Source: Rathayibacter sp. VKM Ac-2760 (GTDB lineage: Bacteria > Actinomycetota > Actinomycetes > Actinomycetales > Microbacteriaceae). From it: a stretch of 64,000 nucleotides of DNA. A program made the position numbers and the translations under genes. The DNA is taken from the NCBI RefSeq assembly GCF_009834185.1, contig NZ_CP047173.1, positions 248,001 to 312,000 on the forward strand, in the 5' to 3' direction. Of the stretch, positions 43,163-51,868 are shown one piece after another. Below the pieces are notes generated by a model. That model searched no databases and was not told the origin of the DNA. It saw only the letters and a list, made by a program, of their open reading frames with translations. Every line of letters begins with the position of its first letter. The stretch's first letter is position 1.

Positions 43163-44323
43163 GTGCCGGACCGCCAGGCCCTCTCGACCTCGGCGCTCCT
43201 GACGCACGCGGTGCTGATCCAGGCCGTCGCGTTCCTGCTGCGGCCGGCCGCCGTCTACCAGGCCATCCAGCTCGACGTCCCCCCGTGGGCGCTCGGCGCC
43301 CTCGGCGCCTCCTTCGCCGTCGTGCCGCTGCTGATCGCGCTGCCCGTCGGCGGCCTCGTCGACCGCGTCGGCGCGCGCTTCGTGATGGCGTGCGGCTCGG
43401 TCGTGACCATCGCCGCCGCCGCGCTGCTGCTCCTCGCGGGCGGCGGGATCGTCGGCCTGCTCTGCGGCACCGCCCTGCTCGGCGCCGGTCACCTCGGCTG
43501 CGTCGTCGGCCAGCAGGCGGTGGTCGCGGGAGGCGCGGCCGGCACCCGCCTCGACAGCCGCTTCGGCTACTACACCTTCGCGGCATCCCTCGGCCAGGCG
43601 ATCGGCCCGGCCTTCATCCCCGTCTTCGCCGGCGGAGCCGTGCGCCCCGACCCGGCCCCGCTCTTCCTGGTCGGCGGCGCGCTCGCCGTCCTGCTGCTCG
43701 CCGTCACCGCCGCGGTCGGCCGCCCCGCCCCGCGCGCCGCCGACGCATCGACCTCCGAGGGCACCACCCTGAGCCTCCTCCGCGTCCCCGGACTCGCCCG
43801 CGCCCTGCTGACCAGCGCGACCGTCGTCGCCGCCGTCGACCTCACCGTCGTCTACCTCCCCGCCCTCGGCGCCGAGCGCGGCCTCCCCGCCGGCGTGGTC
43901 GGCGCCCTGCTGACGGTCCGCGCCCTCGCCTCGATGGCCTCGCGCCTCCTGCTCGGCGCGACGACCTCGCGCTTCGGGCGCACCCGCGTGATGGTCGCCG
44001 GCATCGTCGTCTCCGCGGTCTGCCTGGTCCTCGTCGCCCTGCCCGCGCCGACCGCGCTGCTGTTCGTCGCCGTCGCCCTGCTGGGCCTCGGCCTCGGCAT
44101 CGGCCAGCCGATCACGATGTCCTGGCTGATCGAGCGCACCCCCGCCGACCGCCACGGCCGTGCCCTCTCCCTCCGCCTCGCCGGCAACCGCATGGGCCTG
44201 ATCGCCCTGCCCACTCTCCTCGGCACGATCGCCGCCGCGGCCGGCGCCGGCGGCGTCCTCATCGGCACCGGCGCGGCGATCGCCGCCACCCTCGTCCTCC
44301 TCCGCGGCGTCCGCCTCGACTGA
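43163..44323 (+). CDS. MFS transporter
   Basis: A 386-residue major facilitator with about twelve hydrophobic segments, starting at GTG 43163 (AGAGGGA upstream). The loop 2-3 motif appears as GGLVDRVGARFVM (about 63-75). The second-half counterpart TSRFGRTRVMVAG lies near 275. WLIERTPADRHGRALSLRLAGNRMG is a late cytoplasmic loop. It resembles drug or metabolite exporters. Substrate unknown. Confidence 0.88.
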   Translation: MPDRQALSTSALLTHAVLIQAVAFLLRPAAVYQAIQLDVPPWALGALGASFAVVPLLIALPVGGLVDRVGARFVMACGSVVTIAAAALLLLAGGGIVGLLCGTALLGAGHLGCVVGQQAVVAGGAAGTRLDSRFGYYTFAASLGQAIGPAFIPVFAGGAVRPDPAPLFLVGGALAVLLLAVTAAVGRPAPRAADASTSEGTTLSLLRVPGLARALLTSATVVAAVDLTVVYLPALGAERGLPAGVVGALLTVRALASMASRLLLGATTSRFGRTRVMVAGIVVSAVCLVLVALPAPTALLFVAVALLGLGLGIGQPITMSWLIERTPADRHGRALSLRLAGNRMGLIALPTLLGTIAAAAGAGGVLIGTGAAIAATLVLLRGVRLD

Positions 44324-44372
44324 GCGCCCGCCGGGCCTCCCTGTCGAGTCGTCCGAGTCGGTCACCGTCGTC

Positions 44373-46901
44373 TCACTCCACCTGCACCTCGGCCGCCGAC
44401 TTGTCCGCGCGCCAGCCGCGCCAGACGGGCTGGCGGAGGGTGCCGCCCGAGGTGCGCTCGCGGTAGCGGACCTCGCCGACGAGCACCGGCTCGACCCAGT
44501 GCACGCCGCGGGACTCGGCGGGCGGGACGGAGACCGCGGGCTCGTCGGTGGCGTGCTCGGTGAGGCGGTCGACGAGGCCGCGCCGCTCGCGGTCGCTGAA
44601 GCCGCTGCCGACGCGGCCGGAGTAGACGAGGCCGTCGTCGCCGGGGAGCGCGGTCAGCAGCGAGCCGACCGAGCCCGCCAGGCCGCCCTCGCCCTCACGC
44701 CAGCCGACGATCACCACCTCCTGCACCCGGTGGTGGGTGAGCTTCACCCAGTCGCCGGAGCGGACGCCCGGCCGGTACGCCGCGTCCCGGCGCTTCGCGA
44801 CCACGCCCTCGAGGCCGAGCGCGAGGCTCGTCGACATCGCCTCCTCCAGGTCGCCGTCGAACACCGACGGCACGTGCACCCGCTCGTTCTCGGTCGCCAG
44901 CTGCTCCAGGGCGGCGCGGCGCTCGTCGTACGGGCGACCCATCGCCTCGGTCCCGTCGATCGCCAGCAGATCGAAGAGCATCAGGTGCACCGGAGTCGCG
45001 CGCGCCGCCGCCTCGATCTCGCGCGGCTTCGTCAGCCCGCCACGGGTCTGCAGCAGGCCGAAGTCGGGCCGGCCGCGGGCGTCGAGCGCGACGATCTCGC
45101 CGTCGAGCGCGCAGTCGACCGCCACCGCCTCGGCGATCGGGGCGAGCAGGTCGGGGAACGCGGCCGTGAGGTCGTTGCCGTTGCGACTGGTCAGGGTGAC
45201 TGCGCCGTCCGCCACCCGCACCAGGGCGCGGTAGCCGTCCCACTTCATCTCGATCGCGGAGTCGGCCGGGATCTCCGCCGCGCGACCTGCGGTGGCCAGC
45301 ATCGGCCGGAACGCCGCCGCCTCGGCGGCCGGCCCCGCGGCTGACTCCGGGTTCGAGCCGCCCGAGCCGGCACTCGAGCGTCCAGTGCCCGTACCGGCCC
45401 CGCCCTTCCTCGCCGCCACTTCACGGCCGTGCTTGCCCCCGTGCGCCGCGGCCCCCGGTGCCATCAGGTGCAGCAGCCAGTTCTTCTCGTCCCCCTTGCC
45501 GCCCTTCGCGCCGGTGTGCAGCAGCGCGTACCGCCGCGGCTCGCCGCCGAGCCCGCCGTCCGGCCGACCGGTCAGCACCGCGATGACCTCCTCGCCCTCG
45601 CGCCACTTCTCCAGCGCGTAGGTGCCCTCGTCCCAGATCCGCACCTCGCCGCCGCCGTACTCGCCGGCGGGGATCGTGCCCTCGAAGGTCGCGTACTCGA
45701 GCGGGTGGTCCTCCGTCTGCACCGCCAGCCGGTTCGGGTCGCCGTCCAGCGGCGGCCCCTTCGGCACGGCCCAGCTCACCAGCACCCCGTCGTGCTCCAG
45801 CCGGAAGTCGTAGTGCAGCCGCCGTGCATGGTGCTCCTGCACGACGAACGTGTCGCCCGACGTCGCGATCCCCGCCCCCGGCGAGGGCACCGGCTCCGGC
45901 GTCTTCGACGCGTCGCGCATGCTGCGGTAGGCGGCGAGCCGGTCCGCGGAGGCGTCGGTCGCCGCGAAGCCCGCCATCCGCTCCGGCGACGGCTCGAGCC
46001 CCGCACCGCGCGCGGCCAGCACCGGACGCAGCAGGTCGCCGTCGCTCCGCAGCCGCTCGACGACCTCTTCCGGTGCGAGGTGCCGCAGATCCGCCGCCCC
46101 GATCTCCGCCCAGGAGCGCGGCGCCGCCACCCGCGGCAGGAGCCGGCCGCGCAGCGAGTACGGCGCGATGGTCGTCTTCGCCGCGCTGTTCTGACTCCAG
46201 TCGACGAGCACCTTGCCCTCGCGCAGCGTCTTCTTCATGTCCGAGACGACGAGGTCGCGGTGGTCGGCCTCGAGCACCTTCGCCAGCTCGTGCGCCACCG
46301 AGGAGATCTGGTCGCTGGAGGCGGACGCGTCGAGCGGGCAGTACAGGTGGATGCCCTTGCTCCCGCTCGTCACCGGGAACGGCTCGAGCCCCATCCCCTC
46401 GAGCAGGTCCCGCGCGAGGAACGCCACCTCCGCGCACTCGGCCAGCCCCGCGCCCTCGCCCGGGTCGAGGTCGAGCACGAGCCGGTCCGGCGGCCGCCGC
46501 TCGCCGTCGGAGCCCACCCGCCACTGCGGCACGTGCAGCTCCAGCGCCGCCTGCTGGGCCAGCCAGGTCAGCCCGGCGACGTCGTCGACGAGCGGGTACT
46601 CCACGTCGCGCGACGAGTGCGCGAGCTTCGTCCGGCTGAGCCAGTAGGGCGCGGAGGAGGGCAGATTCTTCTCGAAGAAGACCTCGCCGGCCTTCTCCGC
46701 GGTGCCCACCCCGTCGACCCAGCGCTTGCGGGTGACCGGCCGCCGGGCGAGGTGCGGCAGCATCGCGGAGGCGACCGAGGCGTAGTAGGAGAGCACGTCG
46801 GCCTTGGTGAACCCCGCCTCCGGATAGACCACCTTGTCGAGGTTGGTCAGCCGCAGGCGCCGCCCACCCACCGAGACGAGCTGCTGCGCGGAGGGGGTCA
46901 T
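44373..46901 (-). CDS. ligD: ATP-dependent DNA ligase D (polymerase-phosphoesterase-ligase)
   Basis: An 842-residue three-domain repair ligase in the mycobacterial order. The polymerase/primase domain (about 1-300) has LDLDPGEGAGLAECAEVAF and SGSKGIHLYCPL. The 3'-phosphoesterase domain (about 330-480) has EHHARRLHYDFRLEHDGVLVSWAVPKG. A low-complexity Gly/Ser linker follows (about 490-530). The ligase domain has the adenylation Lys553 in EMKWDGYRA, LDGEIVALD, and EGVVAKRRD. It joins DNA ends in non-homologous end joining with Ku, whose gene is not in this window. ATG 46901 is chosen; GGAG precedes it closely. Confidence 0.94.
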   Translation of the reverse strand: MTPSAQQLVSVGGRRLRLTNLDKVVYPEAGFTKADVLSYYASVASAMLPHLARRPVTRKRWVDGVGTAEKAGEVFFEKNLPSSAPYWLSRTKLAHSSRDVEYPLVDDVAGLTWLAQQAALELHVPQWRVGSDGERRPPDRLVLDLDPGEGAGLAECAEVAFLARDLLEGMGLEPFPVTSGSKGIHLYCPLDASASSDQISSVAHELAKVLEADHRDLVVSDMKKTLREGKVLVDWSQNSAAKTTIAPYSLRGRLLPRVAAPRSWAEIGAADLRHLAPEEVVERLRSDGDLLRPVLAARGAGLEPSPERMAGFAATDASADRLAAYRSMRDASKTPEPVPSPGAGIATSGDTFVVQEHHARRLHYDFRLEHDGVLVSWAVPKGPPLDGDPNRLAVQTEDHPLEYATFEGTIPAGEYGGGEVRIWDEGTYALEKWREGEEVIAVLTGRPDGGLGGEPRRYALLHTGAKGGKGDEKNWLLHLMAPGAAAHGGKHGREVAARKGGAGTGTGRSSAGSGGSNPESAAGPAAEAAAFRPMLATAGRAAEIPADSAIEMKWDGYRALVRVADGAVTLTSRNGNDLTAAFPDLLAPIAEAVAVDCALDGEIVALDARGRPDFGLLQTRGGLTKPREIEAAARATPVHLMLFDLLAIDGTEAMGRPYDERRAALEQLATENERVHVPSVFDGDLEEAMSTSLALGLEGVVAKRRDAAYRPGVRSGDWVKLTHHRVQEVVIVGWREGEGGLAGSVGSLLTALPGDDGLVYSGRVGSGFSDRERRGLVDRLTEHATDEPAVSVPPAESRGVHWVEPVLVGEVRYRERTSGGTLRQPVWRGWRADKSAAEVQVE

Positions 46902-47060
46902 GACTCCATGGTGGTGCCGCTCGACCGCCGACGGGGAGGGAGTTGCGCCGACCGGGGAGTACCGCGGCAGAGACGTTGGTGTGGAGGAGTGTCTCGCGGC
47001 CCGCGCACGGCTCGGCTGGATAGCCTGACGATCATCCCCCTTCCTCGACAAGGAGCCCCC

Positions 47061-47546
47061 GTGCCCGAGACGATCACCGACATCCCCCTCACCACGATCG
47101 ACGGCACCGCGTCGACCCTCGCCGACTACGCGCCGGTGAAGCTCATCGTCAACGTCGCCTCCCGCTGCGGCCTCGCGCCGCAGTACGAGAAGCTCGAGGC
47201 GCTGCAGAAGCAGTACGGCGACCGCGGCTTCACCGTCCTCGGCTTCCCGAGCAACCAGTTCCTGCAGGAGCTCAGCGACTCCGACAAGATCAAGGAGTAC
47301 TGCTCGACCACCTGGGGCGTCACCTTCCCGATGTTCGAGAAGGTCAAGGTCAACGGCCGCTCGGCGCACCCGCTCTACGCGGAGCTGACCAAGACCGAGG
47401 ACGAGGCCGGCAAGGCGGGCAAGGTGAAGTGGAACTTCGAGAAGTTCCTGATCACCGCCGACGGCACCGTGCACCGCTTCCGCCCGACCGTCGAGCCGGA
47501 CGACCCGCGCATCGTGGACCTGATCGAGGCGTCGCTCCCCGCCTGA
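47061..47546 (+). CDS. Glutathione peroxidase-like thiol peroxidase
   Basis: A 161-residue peroxidase starting at GTG 47061 (AAGGAG upstream). The catalytic tetrad is present: Cys36 in NVASRCGLAPQYEKLEAL, Gln66 in GFPSNQF, Trp124 and Asn125 in KWNFEKFL. A second Cys at 81 fits the 2-Cys, thioredoxin-dependent mechanism of bacterial members. It reduces hydroperoxides in the cytoplasm. Divergent from ligD. Confidence 0.93.
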   Translation: MPETITDIPLTTIDGTASTLADYAPVKLIVNVASRCGLAPQYEKLEALQKQYGDRGFTVLGFPSNQFLQELSDSDKIKEYCSTTWGVTFPMFEKVKVNGRSAHPLYAELTKTEDEAGKAGKVKWNFEKFLITADGTVHRFRPTVEPDDPRIVDLIEASLPA

Positions 47547-47565
47547 TCCCGCCGGCTGCGCGGGT

Positions 47566-47940
47566 CTAGCGCGCGCGCAGCCCTTCGGCGAGGCGCGCCT
47601 GCGCGGGCTCGACGCCCTCGGGGCAGACGATGTCCGACACCTCGAACGGCGTCGCGCGCGTGAACGGGATCATCTCGATCCCGTCGACGTGCCGCAGCAG
47701 CACCAGGGCGCTGTCCCCGTCGCGGAGCGTGCGGCGCACCTGCCGCAGGAACACTCCGGCCATCTCGAGCTCGACCGTGAAGACCCGCCCGCTGACGTCG
47801 ATGCGGCAGCCGAGCACCGGCTGGGAGCCGGTCGAGGCGGAGTCGGGGGCGTGCCGGACGGCGACCGGCTCGTCCTTGCGGAGGGCGCCTCCCGTCCCGC
47901 TCAGGGTGGGTGCTGCGGTCGTCCGCGCGGTATCGGTCAT
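47566..47940 (-). CDS. Hypothetical protein
   Basis: A 124-residue protein I do not recognise. After a disordered Thr/Ala/Pro-rich start (1-40), a compact beta-type stretch follows (VLGCRIDVSGRVFTVELEMAGVFLRQVRRTLRDGDSALVLLRHVDGIEMIPFTRATPFEV). It has no signal or membrane helix. It converges with the peroxidase gene, with only 19 bp between stops. Confidence 0.6.
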   Translation of the reverse strand: MTDTARTTAAPTLSGTGGALRKDEPVAVRHAPDSASTGSQPVLGCRIDVSGRVFTVELEMAGVFLRQVRRTLRDGDSALVLLRHVDGIEMIPFTRATPFEVSDIVCPEGVEPAQARLAEGLRAR

Positions 47941-48078
47941 CGTCGTCTCCGTCCGTGGTCGCGACCGACGGAGAACCGCCCGGTCACTGTCCTCAGACGC
48001 TACGACGTGACCCTGGGACGGGGGGTGGGGTTGACGGATGCAGTGCGGCGAGGCAGTGCCGACCGGGGGCCGCGCGGC

Positions 48079-48396
48079 TCAGGAGCCCTGGCGCTGCTCC
48101 TCGGGCTCCGGGAGGACCGACAGCTCGCCGTGCATGCTCGCGACGCTCAGCATCTGCTCGATCCACGCGCGATTGAGCTTGGGCTGGTGCGCGTCGGCGA
48201 AGCGGAAGTGCAGCGGCACGGAGGGGTGCAGCCAGACGGAGCTGCGACCGTGGCCGGTCGACGCGTCCTCGGTCCAGGAGAGCGAGAAGGCCTCGTTGCG
48301 CCGGAGCTTCGACAGCACGGCGACCTTGAGGTGGGCGAGGACCCGCTCCTCGAACTCGATCTCGAGATTCTGCGGTCCATAGGTCAGCGTGGCCAC
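48079..48396 (-). CDS. DUF7882-type small protein
   Basis: A 105-residue protein starting at GTG 48396. It matches the compact actinobacterial family that begins LTYGPQNLEIEFEERVLAHLKVAVLSKLRRNEAFSLSW and continues SSVWLHPSVPLHFRF, then INRAWIEQMLSVAS-like and a VLPEPEE tail. Members are often mislabelled as DNA ligase fragments; no ligase motif is present. Cytoplasmic, function unknown. Its promoter side faces the tandem repeat array. Confidence 0.75.
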   Translation of the reverse strand: MATLTYGPQNLEIEFEERVLAHLKVAVLSKLRRNEAFSLSWTEDASTGHGRSSVWLHPSVPLHFRFADAHQPKLNRAWIEQMLSVASMHGELSVLPEPEEQRQGS

Positions 48397-48564
48397 GGGC
48401 GCCTTTCGTCAGTGCGAGCCGTCCACGGCGGAGGGCTCCTCGGGGACGCTAACCGGTCGACGGCCCGGATGCGGAATCCGCCGGGAGACACGCCGATGCC
48501 CCATTGACAGCGGGCCCGTCGGCCCGGTCGCGCGACGCCGTCCCGACCCGCGCCGCCCGCGCCC

Positions 48565-49646
48565 ACCTCCGGCTCGCGATTCCGCGTCCGGCTCGTGGTT
48601 TCGGCGGATTCCGGCGTGCCGAGGCCGATTCTGCGAGCCGGAGGTGCGTCGGTTTGACCTCCGGCTCGTACGTCGATCTCCGGCTCGTGGTTTCGGCGGA
48701 TTCCGGCGTGCCGAGGCCGATTCTGCGAGCCAGAGGTGCGTCGGTTTGACCTTCGGCTCGTACTTCGATCTCCGGCTCGTGGTTCCGGCCGGTTCCGGCG
48801 AGCCGAGGCCGGTTCTGCGAGCCGGAGGTCCGTCGGTTCACCTTTGGCTCGTGGTTCCGCGTCCGGCTCGTCGTTCCGGCCGGTTCCGGCGTGCCGAGGC
48901 CGGTTCTGCGAGCCGAAGGTCCGTGGGCCCCCTTCGGCTCGTGGTTTCACGTCCGGCTCGTCGTTTCGGCCGGTTCCAGCGTGCCGAGGCCGGTTCTGCG
49001 AGCCGAAGGTCCGCGGGCCCATCTCCGGCTCGTGGTTCCACCTCCGGCTCGTGGTTCCGGCCGGTTCCGGCGAGCCGAGGCCGATTCTGCGAGCCCAAGT
49101 TCCATCTCTTCACCTTCGGCTCGTACTTCGATCTCCGGCTCGTCGTTCCGGCGGATTCCAGCGTGCCGAGGCCGGTTCTGCGAGCCAAAGGTGTGTCGGT
49201 TCACCTCCGGCTCGTGGTTCCGTCTCCGGCTCGTCGTTTCGGCCGGTTCCGGCGTGCCGAGGCCGGTTCTGCGAGCCGGAGGTCCGTCGGTTCACCTTCG
49301 GCTCGTGGTTCCGCGTACGGCTCGTCGTTTCGGCCGGTTCCGGCGAGCCGAGGCCGATTCTGCGAGCCCAAGTTCCCTCTCTTCACCTTCGGCTCGTGGT
49401 TTCACGTCCGGCTCGTCGTTTCGGCCGGTTCCAGCGTGCCGAGGCCGGTTCTACGAACCGGAGGTCCGTGGGCCCCCTTCGGCTCGTGGTTTCACGTCCG
49501 GCTCGTCGTTTCGGCCGGTTCCAGCGTGCCGAGGCCGGTTCTGCGAGCCGAAGGTCCGCGGCCCCATCCGCGGCTCGCTGTCCCACCCCCGGCTCGTGGT
49601 TCCGGCCGTTTCCGGCGTGCCGAGGCGCGTTCCGCGAGCCGGAGGT
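48565..49646 (+). repeat. Tandem array of twelve ~91-bp hairpin-forming units
   Basis: Twelve head-to-tail units, measured from the conserved GCCGAGGCC, start at 48618, 48710, 48802, 48893, 48983, 49074, 49165, 49256, 49347, 49438, 49528 and 49619, a period of 90-92 bp. Each has a left arm near ACCTCCGGCTCG, a second GGCTCGT copy, TTTCGGCCGGTTCC, GTGCCGAGGCCG, and a right arm TTCTGCGAGCCGGAGGT, followed by a linker of about 10 bp. Units 1, 5, 8 and 11 have perfectly matching arms (13 bp in unit 1). Linkers fall into types CGTCGGTT, CGTGGGCCC and CATCTCTTC. It fills the gap between the DUF7882 gene and the small membrane protein gene. Confidence 0.92.
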
Positions 49647-49716
49647 CCCCGGCGCTCGCACGTTGCGACGGGGTAGCATCGCAGGGCCTGTTCCGGCGGA
49701 CGAAAGCGATGAGGCC

Positions 49717-49929
49717 ATGAAAACGCGAGTCATCTTCTACCTCATCGGCGGCGTGCTCCTGCTCGGCGCCGGCATCTCCTCCGCGATGAAGGACGGCGTG
49801 TCCGTCCCGGACGTCCTCACCATCGTCTGCGGCGTGCTGATCCTGGCCCTCGCCGGCTGGCAGTACCACCGCTCGCAGAGCGCCGCGGAGCGCTCGCCCG
49901 GCGACGACGTCGAGCGCCCCCACCGCTAG
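49717..49929 (+). CDS. Small two-helix membrane protein
   Basis: A 70-residue protein starting at ATG 49717: MKTRVIFYLIGGVLLLGAGISSAMKDG, then VPDVLTIVCGVLILALAGWQYHRS and a charged Glu/Asp/Arg tail. This predicts two membrane helices with a short loop. The ribosome binding site (GAGG, two bases away) is poor. A longer frame continues into the tandem array but is an artefact of the array being stop-free. Function unknown. Confidence 0.6.
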   Translation: MKTRVIFYLIGGVLLLGAGISSAMKDGVSVPDVLTIVCGVLILALAGWQYHRSQSAAERSPGDDVERPHR

Positions 49930-49987
49930 CCGCCCACCCCGCAGACCGCCGCAACCCCCGAGCGCCCCTCACCGCCCCCGCCGCGCC

Positions 49988-50692
49988 CTACCCGCGCGCC
50001 AGCAGCAGCCGGTACGGAGCCGCCCGCTCCACCCGCCACCCCTCGGGCGCCACCCCCCGCAGCTCCGGCGCCGTATAGCTGCGCCGCACCGAGAGCGACC
50101 CGTCGTGGTGCAGGAACGACCCCGCCGCGATCGGCCGGGTCGTCGCCGCGTACGCCGTGTACGCCAGACGCGAGCGCTCGATGTCGTTGTGCAGGGCCCG
50201 CGGAGCGAGCCGCTCGCTGTCCTCGAGCAGCCCCTGCAGCGCCTCCGCCGAGAGGTGGTGCAGCAGGTGGTTCGACGTGACGATGTCGTACTTCGCCCCC
50301 TCGGCGACGAGCTCGGCGCTGGTCGCCCGCCGGAACTCCAGCCCCGCCGGCGCCGGCGTCGACGTCGCGAAGGCGAACGCGCGCTCGTCCGGATCGATCG
50401 CCGTGATCGCGAGCCGCAGTCCGTCCGCGCGGGCCCAGGCCGCGAGCGAGCGCGCGATGTCGCCCCCGCCCGAGCCGATGTCGAGCAGCCGCACCGGCTC
50501 GCCGCCCGCGAGCAGCGGCCGCAGCCGCGTGCGGTAGAGCCGGCTCCAGCCCGAGACCAGCCGGTTCACCGTGCCGAAGCGCGCGTAGGTCTCCTCGAGC
50601 AGTGCACGGTCGCACGCCGGGTCGTCCATCAGCTCCTGCGCGGTCAGCTCGCGCCGCCGCAGGTCCGGAGCGAGCGGTGCGCGCAGAGTCAT
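49988..50692 (-). CDS. SAM-dependent methyltransferase
   Basis: A 234-residue class I methyltransferase with motif I VRLLDIGSGGGDIARSLAAW (about 67-86), the acidic AITAIDPDERA and motif IV region YDIVTSNHLLHHLS (about 135-148). The late FLHHDGSLSVRRSYTAPEL resembles methyltransferases of type III polyketide clusters. The ATG overlaps the polyketide synthase stop (ATGA), so it probably O- or C-methylates the polyketide product. Confidence 0.9.
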   Translation of the reverse strand: MTLRAPLAPDLRRRELTAQELMDDPACDRALLEETYARFGTVNRLVSGWSRLYRTRLRPLLAGGEPVRLLDIGSGGGDIARSLAAWARADGLRLAITAIDPDERAFAFATSTPAPAGLEFRRATSAELVAEGAKYDIVTSNHLLHHLSAEALQGLLEDSERLAPRALHNDIERSRLAYTAYAATTRPIAAGSFLHHDGSLSVRRSYTAPELRGVAPEGWRVERAAPYRLLLARG

Positions 50693-51804
50693 GCCCCGCC
50701 GCGCTTGGTCAGCAGCGCCATCTCCACGGTGAGCCCCGGCCCGAACGCCATCGCGCCGATCCGCTCGCCGTCGGCCGCGTCGCCGTGCAGCAGGCGGCGC
50801 AGGATGAAGAGGACGGTCGCGCTCGACATGTTGCCCACCGTGCGCAGCACCTCGCGCGACGGGTGCATCTGCTCGTCGGAGAGGCCGACGGCCGACTGCA
50901 CCCGGTCCAGGATGCTCCGCCCGCCCGGGTGCACGGCCCACCGCTGAACGTCGCCCGCGCCGACTCCGGCCCCCGCGAGCATCGGCTCGAGGGCCGCGGT
51001 GATGTTCGCGCCGATGATCGACGGCACGTAGGTGCTCAGCCGCATCGTGAAGCCGTGGTCGCCGATGGTCCAGGCCATCTCGTCCTCGCCCTCGGGCGTG
51101 AGGGTCGAGTCGAGGGCGTCGATCTCCAGCACCGCGGTGCCGGGAGCGGCCGGCCGGGCGGTGACCACGGCCGCCGCGGCGCCGTCGGCGAAGACGGAGG
51201 TCGCGACGATCTGCTCGGCGTCGCTCGAGCTGGTCAGGTGGATGCTGCACAGCTCCGCGGCGACGACGAGCACGACGGCCGTCGGGTCGGCGTCGCAGAA
51301 CGCGCGGGCGGCACGCAGGCCCGGGAACGCGCCGTAGCAGCCCATGAAGCCGAGGTGGAAGCGCTGCGTCGACACGGGCAGGTCGAGCCGGCGGACCAGC
51401 TGGTAGTCGGGCCCGGGCGCGTAGAAGCCCGTGCACGAGACGGTGACGACGTGCGTGACCTCGCCAGGGGCGAACCCCGCGGTCTCGAGCGCACGCTCCG
51501 CCGCCTCCGCGAAGAGGTCGGGGGCCCTCGCCGTGTAGACCGCGTTGCGCGCGGCGGTACCCGGATCGAGCAGCAGGCCGGAGCGCGCGTCGTAGAAGGT
51601 GCTCGCGCCCTCCCGCTCCACCCCGTCGAGCTCCTCGACGACGGTGCGCCGGGTGTCGATGCCGGAGGCGTTGAACGCCGCCCCGATCAGGCGCGAGCCC
51701 AGTCGGGTGACGCCGGGCTGGGACGCGAAGAGGTCGCGCACCTCTGGCTGATGCAGGACCGTGGCCGGGACGGCCGTCTCGATGCTGCGGATGTGGGCGC
51801 TCAC
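50689..51804 (-). CDS. Type III polyketide synthase
   Basis: A 371-residue chalcone/stilbene synthase-fold enzyme. The catalytic triad is intact: Cys156 in GFMGCYGAFPG, His292 in WAVHPGGRSILD, Asn325 in GNMSSATV. It extends an acyl-CoA starter with malonyl-CoA and cyclises it to a resorcinol, pyrone or phloroglucinol type product. It begins the two-gene operon with the methyltransferase. The starter and ring size cannot be read from these motifs alone. Confidence 0.93.
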   Translation of the reverse strand: MSAHIRSIETAVPATVLHQPEVRDLFASQPGVTRLGSRLIGAAFNASGIDTRRTVVEELDGVEREGASTFYDARSGLLLDPGTAARNAVYTARAPDLFAEAAERALETAGFAPGEVTHVVTVSCTGFYAPGPDYQLVRRLDLPVSTQRFHLGFMGCYGAFPGLRAARAFCDADPTAVVLVVAAELCSIHLTSSSDAEQIVATSVFADGAAAAVVTARPAAPGTAVLEIDALDSTLTPEGEDEMAWTIGDHGFTMRLSTYVPSIIGANITAALEPMLAGAGVGAGDVQRWAVHPGGRSILDRVQSAVGLSDEQMHPSREVLRTVGNMSSATVLFILRRLLHGDAADGERIGAMAFGPGLTVEMALLTKRGGA

Positions 51805-51868
51805 CCGCCGGAACCTATCGCACGTTCCTGCGGGTGAGCGGCAGCCGTGGGGCGCCGGTCGGGCGCGG

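Noticed and set aside
42764..44365. A 533-codon Asp/Glu/Gly-rich minus frame across the MFS gene
   Set aside because: Antisense to a well-defined transporter; composition is that of a reversed GC-rich frame.
48565..49646. CRISPR array
   Set aside because: Units are about 91 bp with no unique spacers; the linkers recur in a few types and no cas gene is near.
48736..49929. A 397-residue repetitive fusion protein ending in the small membrane protein
   Set aside because: The frame is open only because the array lacks stops. The peptide changes each unit as the frame rotates, and only the final 70 codons have a normal pattern.
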